Positions 55,043 to 63,714 of a stretch of DNA of 64,000 nt are shown here, in pieces. The translations under genes were made by a program, and so were the position numbers. Below the pieces are notes generated by a model. That model made no database searches. It saw only the letters and a list, made by a program, of their open reading frames with translations, and was not told the DNA's origin. Within the stretch, counting starts at the first letter, position 1. Each line of letters starts with the position of its first letter. Where the stretch lies: NCBI RefSeq assembly GCF_000685965.1, contig NZ_JMLE01000007.1:1-64000 (forward strand). The letters are read 5' to 3'. The DNA comes from Arthrobacter sp. UNC362MFTsu5.1. GTDB lineage: Bacteria > Actinomycetota > Actinomycetes > Actinomycetales > Micrococcaceae.

Positions 55043-55339
55043 GCGGCTGCCGGGATAATAATCAACTTCATGCTCAATCCGCCGCCGCGCCACGCCCATG
55101 AATTTTCGGACGACTCGCCGCCATCACAGGACTTTCAACAGCATACTGACTAGTTTTCTGGGAATTTACCGGGAATCCCGGGAAATCCTCCGTCCATCGT
55201 GATTTAGGCAATCAAAGTGATCAAAAACGACGTGTCGCAAATCACACACACTTCGGCGGGTGCCACTTCCCCGTAGCCCCGCATACCACCCTCCCGTCCA
55301 GGCCTCCCGCCCAGGCAGGCACCGTGGCAAGATGTTCGC
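55043..55339. other. 297-bp intergenic region between whiB2 and TIGR03089
   Basis: No gene is visible. The region is AT-rich for this genome and contains GGGAA repeated three times at about 55159-55184 around a CCCGGG centre. It presumably carries the remaining upstream elements of whiB2 and the promoter of the rightward TIGR03089 gene. Confidence 0.4.
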
Positions 55340-56041
55340 ATGAGCATCCCCGCGATCGAATTGATGACTGCACTGCGGTCCGGCCATTCCACTTCTCCCC
55401 GGCTGACCTGGTACGGACCGGACGCCGAACGGGTGGAACTGTCCGGCCGGGTCCTCGACAACTGGGTCGCGAAAACCAGCAACCTGCTACAGGACGAACT
55501 AGACGCCGAGCCCGGGATGCGCCTCCGGCTGGACCTGCCGGCGCACTGGAAGTCGATGGTCCTGGCCCTTGCCGCCTGGCAGCTCGGGATGGAAGTGGTC
55601 CTCGACTCCGCTGACGCAGAGCTCCTTGCCACCGGCTCGCCGGAGGCGGAACCCCAGGGCGGGTTCGACGCCGTCATTGCAGTTCCGCTTCCGGCGCTGG
55701 CCATGCGCTGGCCCGGCGAACTGCCGCCCGGCGTCGTCGATTTCGCTGCCGAAGTGCGTTCGCACGGCGACGTCTTTATGGCCCATCAGGATCCGGAAGG
55801 GTCACAGCGGGCCATCGTGTCGGCTGCCGGCACATCGCATCCGCACGCAGAACTGCTGGAAGGCTTCGCCGCCACGCACGATACCGGTGTGCGGTTGCTG
55901 GTCCGGGCCGGCGACGGACTGGAGCAGGCCTTGGTCCAGTCGCTGGGCGCGTGGCAGAACGGCGGTTCGGTCGTCCTGGTCCACCCTGACGTTTCGGTGA
56001 CCGAGAAGCTCCTCAACGACGAGCGCGTGCAGGGAGACTAG
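55340..56041 (+). CDS. TIGR03089 family protein
   Basis: 233 residues. The start PAIELMTALRSGHSTSPRLTWYG and the central LPAHWKSMVLALAAWQLG are characteristic of this actinobacterial family, a reduced relative of AMP-binding enzymes in which the catalytic motifs are missing. The function is unknown. In Mycobacterium the homologue (Rv3268) is next to an LCP gene, as here within 3 kb. It converges with gtrA. Confidence 0.88.
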   Translation: MSIPAIELMTALRSGHSTSPRLTWYGPDAERVELSGRVLDNWVAKTSNLLQDELDAEPGMRLRLDLPAHWKSMVLALAAWQLGMEVVLDSADAELLATGSPEAEPQGGFDAVIAVPLPALAMRWPGELPPGVVDFAAEVRSHGDVFMAHQDPEGSQRAIVSAAGTSHPHAELLEGFAATHDTGVRLLVRAGDGLEQALVQSLGAWQNGGSVVLVHPDVSVTEKLLNDERVQGD

Positions 56042-56062
56042 GCCCCAGCCGCTCCGGCCGTC

Positions 56063-56644
56063 CTAGCTGCGGGGCGGCCCGGGGAGGTCCGGATCCTGCA
56101 CCTTGGCCAGCTCGTCGTTCGCGGGAACGCGGACCGCGTGCTTGTCCTGGTGGTGGTGCAGTTCGATGATCTCGTGGTCATGCGAGAACGACGGCTCTTC
56201 GTCCAGTTCCTTGTTGAAGACGAGGAACCGGTAGGCGAAGAAACGCACCACGGTGGCCACGAGGATACCCGCCACGCCGGCCAGGAACAGCATGTTCTTG
56301 TCCGTGATGCCGAATGAATACTTGGCCAGGGCGGTGAAGCCGGTGGAGATGCCGATACCGATGCCGTTGATCAGGATGAACATGAAGAATTCGCGGATCA
56401 CGTTGTCCTGGCGGCGGTGGCGGAACGTCCAGAACCGGTTCGCGATCCAGGAAAAGACCGTGGCCACCGAGGCGCCCACGAACCGTGCCTTGGCCTCGCT
56501 GTCCGTCATCGGGCCGTGCATCAGGTAGTACGTCAGGCCGTTGTCGATCACGAAGGCGACACCGCCGACGGCGCCGAACTTGGCCACCTCGCGCCAAAAA
56601 AGCGAGGCGAGTCCGCGCAAACGTTCTGCAAGTGTGTAAATCAT
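56063..56644 (-). CDS. GtrA family membrane protein
   Basis: 193 residues from the ATG at 56644 (GGAGGG upstream). Four membrane helices in the GtrA pattern (FGAVGGVAFVIDNGLTYYL, SWIANRFWTFRHRRQ) and a cytosolic His-rich tail (LHHHQD). GtrA proteins are thought to move lipid-linked sugars across the membrane; the locus beside purK matches Rv3277 in Mycobacterium. It is divergent from purK. Confidence 0.92.
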   Translation of the reverse strand: MIYTLAERLRGLASLFWREVAKFGAVGGVAFVIDNGLTYYLMHGPMTDSEAKARFVGASVATVFSWIANRFWTFRHRRQDNVIREFFMFILINGIGIGISTGFTALAKYSFGITDKNMLFLAGVAGILVATVVRFFAYRFLVFNKELDEEPSFSHDHEIIELHHHQDKHAVRVPANDELAKVQDPDLPGPPRS

Positions 56645-56826
56645 GACCCTCCATGGCCGTCTGAGATTTCGGGCCACAGGGCCGGGTACCCATTTTAGCC
56701 CGTTAGCTGGAAACAGTCTGAACGGGCCGGGCAGCCCAGCCTCCCGCCGGCTCTAAATAACGTAAATTCCGGGCCGAAACGGTGGTGAAGCCCGGAACTC
56801 CCCTGCACTTCTGTAGGCTGGTTCTT

Positions 56827-58023
56827 GTGACTTTTCCAGTAATAGGCGTAGTTGGCGGCGGCCAGCTTGCCCGCATGATGGCCCCCGCCGCAACGGCCCT
56901 GGGCTTTGAACTACGTGTCCTGGCCGAGGGCGAAGACGTGTCCGCGGTCTCCGCCGTGCCGACGTCGCCGGTAGGTGATTACAAGGACCTCGACGCCCTG
57001 CTGGAGTTTTCCCAGGGCCTCGACGTCATGACGTTTGATCACGAACACGTCCCGAACGACCACCTGCGCGCGCTGCAGGAGGCGGGGGTCAACGTGCAGC
57101 CCGGCCCCGACGCGCTGGTGCACGCACAGGACAAACTCGTGATGCGCGCCGCCATCGACAGGCTGGAGCTGCCGAACCCGGCATGGGCCTCTGTCGCCGA
57201 CGTCGATGCCCTGGTTGCCTTCGGCGAGCAGACCGGCTGGCCGGTGGTGCTGAAAACGCCCCGCGGCGGATACGACGGCAAAGGCGTCCGCATTGTCGGC
57301 TCGGCTGAGGAAGCCGCCGATACCGACGACTGGTTCGCGGCCATGTCTCCCCTGCTGGCCGAGGCCAAGGTGGAATTCAGCCGCGAACTGTCCGCACTCG
57401 TCGCGAGGACACCGGACGGCGAATCCCGCGCCTGGCCGGTGGTCCACACCATCCAGGTGGACGGCGTCTGCGACGAAGTGATCGCCCCCGCCCAGGACAT
57501 CCCCCTCGAGGTGGCGGCGGCCGCCGAAGACGCCGCAATCCGGATCGCCAACGAACTGGGCGTCACCGGCGTCATGGCCGTGGAGCTCTTCGAGACCCCC
57601 GGCGTCGGGTCCGGCTTCCTGATCAACGAACTCGCGATGCGTCCGCACAACACCGGCCACTGGACCCAGGACGGATCCGTCACGAGCCAGTTCGAACAGC
57701 ACCTGCGCGCGGTACTGAACCTCCCGCTAGGCGCCACCGACGCCCTGGGGCCGGTTGTTGTGATGAAGAACTTCCTCGGCGGAGACAACCAGGAACTGTT
57801 CTCGGCCTATCCGCTGGCCATGGCCAGCGAGCCGGCCGCGAAAATCCACTGCTACGGCAAAGCCGTCCGGCCCGGACGAAAGATCGGCCACGTCAACTTG
57901 GTGGGCGCAGCCGCTTCCGACGTCGATTTCGTCCGGCAGCGTGCCACCACCGTCGCCAACATCATCAGGGACGGCCGTGCTCCGGCCCGAACAGCACCAG
58001 GGAATTCCGAGGAAACCGCATGA
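56827..58023 (+). CDS. purK: N5-carboxyaminoimidazole ribonucleotide synthase
   Basis: 398 residues from the GTG at 56827. ATP-grasp fold with [14 protein letters not shown] at the N-terminus, [13 protein letters not shown] and [13 protein letters not shown]. It carboxylates AIR to N5-CAIR in purine synthesis. Its stop overlaps the purE ATG as ATGA. Confidence 0.97.
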   Translation: MTFPVIGVVGGGQLARMMAPAATALGFELRVLAEGEDVSAVSAVPTSPVGDYKDLDALLEFSQGLDVMTFDHEHVPNDHLRALQEAGVNVQPGPDALVHAQDKLVMRAAIDRLELPNPAWASVADVDALVAFGEQTGWPVVLKTPRGGYDGKGVRIVGSAEEAADTDDWFAAMSPLLAEAKVEFSRELSALVARTPDGESRAWPVVHTIQVDGVCDEVIAPAQDIPLEVAAAAEDAAIRIANELGVTGVMAVELFETPGVGSGFLINELAMRPHNTGHWTQDGSVTSQFEQHLRAVLNLPLGATDALGPVVVMKNFLGGDNQELFSAYPLAMASEPAAKIHCYGKAVRPGRKIGHVNLVGAAASDVDFVRQRATTVANIIRDGRAPARTAPGNSEETA

Positions 58024-58613
58024 GCACGCCTGCAGCAGCAATCCACCCGGCTGAAACCGACGCCGCGGCGCCGATCGTTGGCCTCGTGATGGGCTCCGAC
58101 TCGGACTGGCCCGTCATGGAAGCCGCAGCCGAGGCCCTGGCCGAGTTCGGCATCCCGTTTGAAGCCGATGTGGTCTCGGCCCACAGGATGCCCACCGAAA
58201 TGATCCGCTACGGCCAGACGGCCCACGAACGGGGGCTGCGCGTCATCATCGCCGGAGCCGGCGGTGCGGCCCACCTGCCCGGCATGCTGGCATCCGTCAC
58301 CCCGCTGCCCGTCATCGGTGTCCCCGTCCCGCTGAAGACGCTCGACGGCATGGACTCGCTGCTGTCCATCGTCCAGATGCCCGCCGGTGTTCCGGTGGCC
58401 ACTGTCTCGATCGCGGGCGCACGGAACGCCGGCCTGCTGGCCGTCCGGATGCTGGCCTCGGGCACGGACGACCTGGCCGTCCGCCTGCGCGAGGACCTGG
58501 TGGAGTTCGCCCAGGAACTCAACGACGTCGCCACCCGCAAGGGCGCGGCGCTGCGGCACAAAGTCAGCGAAGTGTTCTCCGACGGCAACGTCGTTCTCCG
58601 GGGCAGCCGTTAG
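58020..58613 (+). CDS. purE: N5-carboxyaminoimidazole ribonucleotide mutase
   Basis: 197 residues, class I PurE. Substrate-binding [11 protein letters not shown], the catalytic His region SAHRMP, and [11 protein letters not shown] are all present. It converts N5-CAIR to CAIR and is coupled to purK. About 20 extra residues at each end compared with the E. coli enzyme. Confidence 0.97.
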   Translation: MSTPAAAIHPAETDAAAPIVGLVMGSDSDWPVMEAAAEALAEFGIPFEADVVSAHRMPTEMIRYGQTAHERGLRVIIAGAGGAAHLPGMLASVTPLPVIGVPVPLKTLDGMDSLLSIVQMPAGVPVATVSIAGARNAGLLAVRMLASGTDDLAVRLREDLVEFAQELNDVATRKGAALRHKVSEVFSDGNVVLRGSR

Positions 58614-58620
58614 GAATCAG

Positions 58621-60264
58621 ATGACCACTAGCCACTCCCGTCCCAAGGCACCGCAACCGGCACTGACGGACCCCGTCCGCCATCCGGCGAATGCCCCGGC
58701 TCCGGTGAGGACCAAACGCGCGTTCGTCCTCCTGCTGCTGACCCTGCTCGTCCCCGGCAGTGCCCAGATCGTGGCCGGCGACCGCAAATTGGGAAGGATC
58801 GCCCTCCGGGTGACGCTCGCCGCCTGGGCACTGGCGATCGCGGGACTGGTGCTGCTGCTGGTGAACCGCACGCTCCTGATCGGCATCCTCACCAACACGG
58901 TGGCTTCGCTCCTGATCATCGCCCTCCTCATCGCCCTCGCAATAGGCTGGGCCGCGCTGTTCGTCAATACGCTCAGGCTCATCCGGCCGGTCCTGCTGGC
59001 TCCCGGGATGCGGCCCATCGTCGGCGTCGCCCTGGTCCTGGCCATGGTGCTCAGCAGCGGCACCCTGGGCTACGCGGCCTATGTGCTGAATGTGAGCCGG
59101 AACGCCATCGGCAGCATCTTCTCCGCCGGACCCGCCATTGATCCCGTGGACGGCCGCTACAACTTCCTGATGATGGGCGGCGACGCCGGAGACGACCGCA
59201 CGGGCCGCCGTCCGGACAGCCTCTCCGTCCTCAGTGTCGACGCCAAAACCGGCCAGACCGCCATCATTTCGGTGCCTCGCAACCTGCAGAACGCACAGTT
59301 CAGCGAAGGCTCGCCGATGCGGCAGATCTACCCGGACGGCTACGACTGCGGCAACGAGTGCCTGATCAACGCCATCAACACCGAGGTGACCAACGAGCAC
59401 GCGGACCTCTATCCCGGCGTCGCCGATCCCGGCGCCCAGGCAACCCTCGAGGCTGTCTCGGGCACGCTCGGCATCACCGTCCAGGCCTACGTCCTGGTGG
59501 ATATGGACGGCTTCGCCAAGCTCATCGATGCCATGGGCGGCATCAGGATCAAGGCCGGCGGCTGGGTGCCGCTGAGCGGGGACATGGTGGACGAGGCCAA
59601 CGGCATCCACGGCATGCCCCTCGGCTGGATCCCGGCCGGCGAGCAGCACCTGAACGGCTACCACGCACTCTGGTACGGACGCTCCCGCGAATTCGTAGAC
59701 GATTACGCCCGCATCCAGCGTCAGCAGTGTGTCCAGCAGGCCATGCTGAAGCAGCTGGACCCGGCAACGCTGCTCGCCAAGTTCGAGGACATCGCCAACG
59801 CGGGCACCAAGGTGGTGGACTCCAACATTTCCGCGAGCCAGCTCGGCAGCTTTGTGGACCTGGCAATGAAGGCCAAGGGCAAGGAAGTCAGCCGGCTGAC
59901 CATCGGGCCGCCTGATTTCGACGCATCCTTCTCCACCGTGCCGGACTTCGACCAGATCCACCAGAAGGTGGACCAGTTGCTGGCCGCACAGTCCGGGAAG
60001 TCGGCCGGGGCAGCCGGGGATCCCGCTGGCGAGGACAGCATCGTGCAGGCCGGAACGGGGGCGGGCCACCTGATGGCAGCCGCACCGGCGGCGCCCCTGA
60101 CACAGCCGGCACCCTCGCCGTCGTCGTCGGATTTCACACCGGTAACCACCACTCCCGACGGCGAGCCGATCACCGAAGAGATGCTCAACCAGTTCAAGCG
60201 TGAGGGCAACGAGCAAGCGATCCGGGACCTTGTGGCCACGAACGGCCAGTGCCGCCCGCTCTGA
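58621..60264 (+). CDS. LytR-CpsA-Psr (LCP) family protein with multi-helix N-terminus
   Basis: 547 residues from the ATG at 58621. The N-terminal 150 residues carry about four membrane helices, with LVPGSAQIVAGDRKLGR, instead of the single anchor usual in LCP proteins. The LCP domain (about 175-400) has LMMGGDAGDDRTGRRPDSL, SVPRNLQN and the Arg-containing YGRSREFVDDYARIQRQQ. A Pro/Ser-rich tail follows. LCP enzymes attach glycopolymers to peptidoglycan. The gene is 8 bp after purE and precedes manA and femX-like genes. Confidence 0.93.
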   Translation: MTTSHSRPKAPQPALTDPVRHPANAPAPVRTKRAFVLLLLTLLVPGSAQIVAGDRKLGRIALRVTLAAWALAIAGLVLLLVNRTLLIGILTNTVASLLIIALLIALAIGWAALFVNTLRLIRPVLLAPGMRPIVGVALVLAMVLSSGTLGYAAYVLNVSRNAIGSIFSAGPAIDPVDGRYNFLMMGGDAGDDRTGRRPDSLSVLSVDAKTGQTAIISVPRNLQNAQFSEGSPMRQIYPDGYDCGNECLINAINTEVTNEHADLYPGVADPGAQATLEAVSGTLGITVQAYVLVDMDGFAKLIDAMGGIRIKAGGWVPLSGDMVDEANGIHGMPLGWIPAGEQHLNGYHALWYGRSREFVDDYARIQRQQCVQQAMLKQLDPATLLAKFEDIANAGTKVVDSNISASQLGSFVDLAMKAKGKEVSRLTIGPPDFDASFSTVPDFDQIHQKVDQLLAAQSGKSAGAAGDPAGEDSIVQAGTGAGHLMAAAPAAPLTQPAPSPSSSDFTPVTTTPDGEPITEEMLNQFKREGNEQAIRDLVATNGQCRPL

Positions 60265-60285
60265 GCGCCCACGCCCCTTCCGCCC

Positions 60286-60319
60286 TAACTGCTGTACTGA
60301 GATAACTGCTGCACTGAGA
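60286..60319. repeat. two 17-bp tandem repeats upstream of manA
   Basis: TAACTGCTGTACTGAGA (60286-60302) and TAACTGCTGCACTGAGA (60303-60319) are adjacent and differ at one position; the manA ribosome site AAAGGA follows two bases later. They may form part of a translational control element or be a simple duplication. Confidence 0.8.
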
Positions 60320-60335
60320 TAAAGGACACCAGGCT

Positions 60336-61586
60336 TTGTACGAAATCGAGAATGTCCTCCGGCCCTATGCCTGGGGCTCCACCACGGCGATTGCCGGCCT
60401 GCTGGGCAGGCAGGCCTCCGGCGGTCCGGAAGCGGAACTGTGGGTGGGCGCCCACCCGGACTCGCCGTCCGTGGCAGTTGCGGCCGACGGCGGTCCGCTG
60501 GCTTTGGATGCGCTGATCAGCTCCGATCCGGACCACCATCTGGGAAGCGCCAGCGTGGCGGAGTTCGGCCCGCGCCTGCCGTTCCTCCTCAAGGTCCTGG
60601 CCGCCGAGAGCCCGCTGTCGCTGCAGGTCCACCCGACGCTGGAGCAGGCACGGGCGGGTTTTGCCCGCGAGGAGGCAGCCGGCGTCGACCGTTCCGCGGC
60701 CGAACGGAACTACAAGGATGACAACCACAAGCCGGAGATGATCTTCGCCCTGACGCCGTTCGAGGCGCTGTGCGGCTTCCGTCCGGCCGCGTCCACGCGT
60801 GCCCTCTTCGAGCACCTGGCGGCGTCCATGCGCGCGATGTCGCTGGAGGTTCCGCACGTGTTCCTCGACGTCGCGGAGGACCTCACCGGCCCCGTGGAAC
60901 ACGATGCCCTGAAAGCCGCCTTCACCCGGCTCATCGGCGGCGGCCACGCCGTCTCGCACGCCGTGCGCGAACTCGTGGCGGCACTCAAGGCCGGGCTGCC
61001 GATGTCCCCGTACCAGACCGAACTGTCCACCGTGGTCAGCCTGCACGGCCACTACCCCGGCGACCCCGGCGTGCTGATCTCGCTGCTCCTGAACCGCATC
61101 TCGCTGGCGCCCGGCGAGGCTGTGTACCTGCCGGCCGGCAATGTCCACGCCTACCTGCACGGGCTCGGCATCGAGGTCATGGCGTCGTCGGACAACGTGC
61201 TCCGCGGAGGCCTGACGCCTAAGTTCGTGGACGTTCCCGAACTCCTGGCAACCGTGGAGTTCGAGTCCGTGGGCGTGCCGATGCTTGCCGCGGAGAGGTC
61301 TGAGCTGGGCCAGGAACTCTACCGGCCCCCGTTCCGTGAATTCCAGCTGCAAAGGATCGAACTGGAACCGGACGGCGGCCCCGTCCCGCTGGCACAGTCC
61401 GGCGCGGCAGTGATCATCGTGGTCTCCGGCTCGGTGCTGCTCGACTCCCCCAAGGGCGATCTCCATCTGGACCGCGGCGCGAGTGCCTTCCTCCCGGCCG
61501 CCGAGGCACCGGTCAACGTCCACCCCGCAGCGGGCTCCGCGGGGACCGCCGTGGCCTTCGCCGTGACCACTGCCGTAGGGGCTTGA
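60336..61586 (+). CDS. manA: mannose-6-phosphate isomerase, class I
   Basis: 416 residues from a TTG with AAAGGA nine bases upstream. Zinc and active-site motifs: LSLQVHPTLEQA, DNHKPEMIFAL, and PAGNVHAYLHG. It interconverts fructose-6-phosphate and mannose-6-phosphate, feeding GDP-mannose and thus Pmt. The start TYR-Glu-Ile-Glu (YEIENVLRPYAWGS) is typical. It is 5 bp from the femX-like gene. Confidence 0.96.
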   Translation: MYEIENVLRPYAWGSTTAIAGLLGRQASGGPEAELWVGAHPDSPSVAVAADGGPLALDALISSDPDHHLGSASVAEFGPRLPFLLKVLAAESPLSLQVHPTLEQARAGFAREEAAGVDRSAAERNYKDDNHKPEMIFALTPFEALCGFRPAASTRALFEHLAASMRAMSLEVPHVFLDVAEDLTGPVEHDALKAAFTRLIGGGHAVSHAVRELVAALKAGLPMSPYQTELSTVVSLHGHYPGDPGVLISLLLNRISLAPGEAVYLPAGNVHAYLHGLGIEVMASSDNVLRGGLTPKFVDVPELLATVEFESVGVPMLAAERSELGQELYRPPFREFQLQRIELEPDGGPVPLAQSGAAVIIVVSGSVLLDSPKGDLHLDRGASAFLPAAEAPVNVHPAAGSAGTAVAFAVTTAVGA

Positions 61587-61590
61587 TCCG

Positions 61591-62538
61591 GTGGAATATT
61601 TCCTGCAGACCCCGCAGTGGGCCGACGTCCAGCGTTCCCTCGGGCGCACGGTGCACGAACAGTCGGGTCCCGGCTGGAGTTTCCTTGCCGTGGAGGAGAA
61701 AAATCCGGCAGGCAAGGTCCTTTACGCCCCGTACGGCCCCATTGCTGAATCACTCGAAGCGTTCGACGCCGCGTTGGCCGCCCTGGTGGCACTGGCCCGC
61801 AAGTGCGGTGCGGCGTTCGTCCGGATCGAGCCGGTCAGCGCCGGGGTCGACAACGCGGCATCCGAAACAGTGCTGCGCAGCCGCGGCCTGCGGCCGGCTC
61901 CCGTCAACCAGCAGCCTGAACTGAGCTGGATCGTGGACCTGGACCGGGACTTCAAGGAGGTCCTGGACGGTATGAAACCCGTGAACCGGAACCTCTACCG
62001 GAACATCCACAAGAAGGACGTGACCTTCCGGACGTCGCAGGATCCCGACGAGATCCGCGTGCTGTTGAATTTCCTGCACATGACGGCCAAGCGGAGCGGA
62101 TTCAAGCCGCAAAGCGATGAGTACCTTAGCCAGGTGGCCCGTTGCCTGATGCCTGCGGGCGCGGCCACGCTGTTCATCGCCGAGCGCCATGGCGGTCCCA
62201 TCGCCGCGGCCCTGGCCTACGACTCCGCCGACACCCGCACCTATGCGCACGCAGCCCTGGACGACGCGCACCGGAAGCTCAGCGCGGGTATTCCGCTGCT
62301 GGTGACGCTCATGGCGGATGCCAAGGAGAAGGGCCTGAAGTACGTGGACCTGTGGGGCGTGGCACCGGAGGACGAGCCGAACCACAAGTGGGCCGGGTTC
62401 ACGGCGTTCAAGAAGTCCTTCGGCGGGCGCGAAATCGCCTACCCCGGCACCTGGGACCTGCCCGTGAAGAAACTCCGCTACGGGGCCTACCAGCTCGCCC
62501 GAAAGGCCCGGGAGAAGCTCCGCGCCCTCCGCAGCTGA
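61591..62538 (+). CDS. FemABX-type aminoacyltransferase (peptidoglycan bridge formation)
   Basis: 315 residues from a GTG. Fem motifs: MEYFLQTPQWADVQRSLGR, SWIVDLDRD, MKPVNRNLYRNI, KRSGFKPQ and KWAGFTAFKKSFGG, with two tandem GNAT-like folds. It adds amino acids from aminoacyl-tRNA to the lipid II side chain; the amino acid cannot be told from sequence. It lies in one rightward run with manA and LCP. The first copy of the palindromic repeat begins right after its TGA. Confidence 0.93.
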   Translation: MEYFLQTPQWADVQRSLGRTVHEQSGPGWSFLAVEEKNPAGKVLYAPYGPIAESLEAFDAALAALVALARKCGAAFVRIEPVSAGVDNAASETVLRSRGLRPAPVNQQPELSWIVDLDRDFKEVLDGMKPVNRNLYRNIHKKDVTFRTSQDPDEIRVLLNFLHMTAKRSGFKPQSDEYLSQVARCLMPAGAATLFIAERHGGPIAAALAYDSADTRTYAHAALDDAHRKLSAGIPLLVTLMADAKEKGLKYVDLWGVAPEDEPNHKWAGFTAFKKSFGGREIAYPGTWDLPVKKLRYGAYQLARKAREKLRALRS

Positions 62539-62636
62539 CCCACCCCCTGAGCGCGAACGGACACTAGAGGCCCACCCCCTGAGCGCGAACGGACACTTGA
62601 GGCCCACCGTTTGGGGATCCAACTGTCCGTTCGCGC
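62539..62636. repeat. upstream copies of a palindromic repeat (GCGCGAACGGACACTTGAGG type)
   Basis: Two tandem 32-bp units (62539-62570 and 62571-62602, one A/T difference), a truncated third start, then an inverted half copy TGTCCGTTCGCGC (62624-62636). The half copy pairs with GCGCGAACGGACA of unit two (62583-62595) as a 13-bp stem. The core recurs at 63631-63690 on the far side of the next gene. Confidence 0.9.
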
Positions 62637-62699
62637 ATCGCCCGGAATCCGGCCTGTGGATAACGTCTTCGTGCGTTACTGGCCGGTGCAGACTGAAGC

Positions 62700-63650
62700 A
62701 TGCCCGTCACGCGCCTGCCCCAGGAATTACTCACCGGTTCCTTCACTGACCTTGCTGCCCGGGACCTTGGTGTCACCCGAAAGCGGCAGAGGCAACCCGA
62801 CGTCGCCATACCTTCACGGGGCATCCGTGTCCCATTTGGCGGCGCTGGCGGGCCGGCTGCAAGCCTCCGTGCCTATACGGAACTGGACAGCAAATCAGTC
62901 CTGACCCACCATTCCGGAGGCCGCATCTGGGAGTGCGCCTTGCCGGCCTGGATGCAGGAGGACTGGCGGATCCATATTGCCAGGGAACGGAACGGCAGCA
63001 AGCCGCGGCGACGCAACGTCGTGGGTCACCGTCTGACGTTCAAGGCAGGGGAGGTTGTGATGCACGACGGCGTCCGGGTCACCTCGCCGGCGAGGACGTG
63101 GCTTGACCTCGCGTCGCTAATAACCGTCGATGACCTCATCGCAGCTGGCGATTCGCTGGTCTGTGCCCATGGCCCTGACTTTCCCCGGCCGAAGGATGGC
63201 CTCTGTACGGTGGCCGAACTGCGTCGGATGGTCGGCGCCCATCCGGGAATGCGCGGGATGAAGACCGCAAGACTGGCTCTCACTGAAATACGAGTGGGCG
63301 CCGACTCCCCTCAGGAGACCCGGATGCGGCTGGTCCTGGCCCGCTCCGGCTACGGCGAACCTGTTCTCAACTACGTCATCAGGAACACTTGGGGACAGCC
63401 GGCGGTGTGGCCGGATGCGGCCTACCCGGAGCAACGGATCGCGTTTCAGTACGACGGGGGCCACCACGCCGAACCGCTCCAGATCAGCAGCGACGTCCGC
63501 CGTCAGGCCCTGACTCAACGGCTTGGCTGGCGTGAAATCAGGGTCTACAAAGAGGATCTCGACGGCGACAAACCGTTCCTGCTCGACAAGGTCCGGGCGG
63601 CCGCGATGCCCAGCGCCGAACGGCAAACAACAGCGCGAACGTACACTTGA
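62700..63650 (+). CDS. DUF559/Vsr-like nuclease-fold protein
   Basis: 316 residues from an ATG. The N-terminus has a short helical part resembling AbiEi-type winged helices, the middle reads SPARTWLDLASLITVDDLIA, and the C-terminus is a Vsr-like domain (SPQETRMRLVLARSGYGEP, PDAAYPEQRIAFQYDGGHH, GWREIRVYKEDL). In most DUF559 proteins the strand before YDG carries Glu (AIEYDG); here it is Gln, so activity is uncertain. Such genes occur in several copies per Arthrobacter genome, to my recollection. Its last codons and TGA lie inside the downstream palindromic repeat. Confidence 0.82.
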   Translation: MPVTRLPQELLTGSFTDLAARDLGVTRKRQRQPDVAIPSRGIRVPFGGAGGPAASLRAYTELDSKSVLTHHSGGRIWECALPAWMQEDWRIHIARERNGSKPRRRNVVGHRLTFKAGEVVMHDGVRVTSPARTWLDLASLITVDDLIAAGDSLVCAHGPDFPRPKDGLCTVAELRRMVGAHPGMRGMKTARLALTEIRVGADSPQETRMRLVLARSGYGEPVLNYVIRNTWGQPAVWPDAAYPEQRIAFQYDGGHHAEPLQISSDVRRQALTQRLGWREIRVYKEDLDGDKPFLLDKVRAAAMPSAERQTTARTYT

Positions 63651-63690
63651 GGCCCCGCTAGGCGGGGGCCTCAAGTGTACGTTCGCGCTG
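63631..63690. repeat. 26-bp perfect inverted repeat containing the stop of the DUF559 gene
   Basis: The left arm (63631-63656, starting CAGCGCGAACGTACACTTGA) and the right arm (63665-63690) are perfectly complementary over 26 bp with an 8-nt loop GCTAGGCG. The TGA of the DUF559 gene is inside the left arm. It can act as a bidirectional terminator towards glpX. Its core matches the repeats at 62539-62636. Confidence 0.95.
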
Positions 63691-63714
63691 AATGAAGCGG
63701 GCGACGCAGAAGGG

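Noticed and set aside
62539-63690. CRISPR array
   Set aside because: Repeats are adjacent or inverted, without regular spacers or cas genes.
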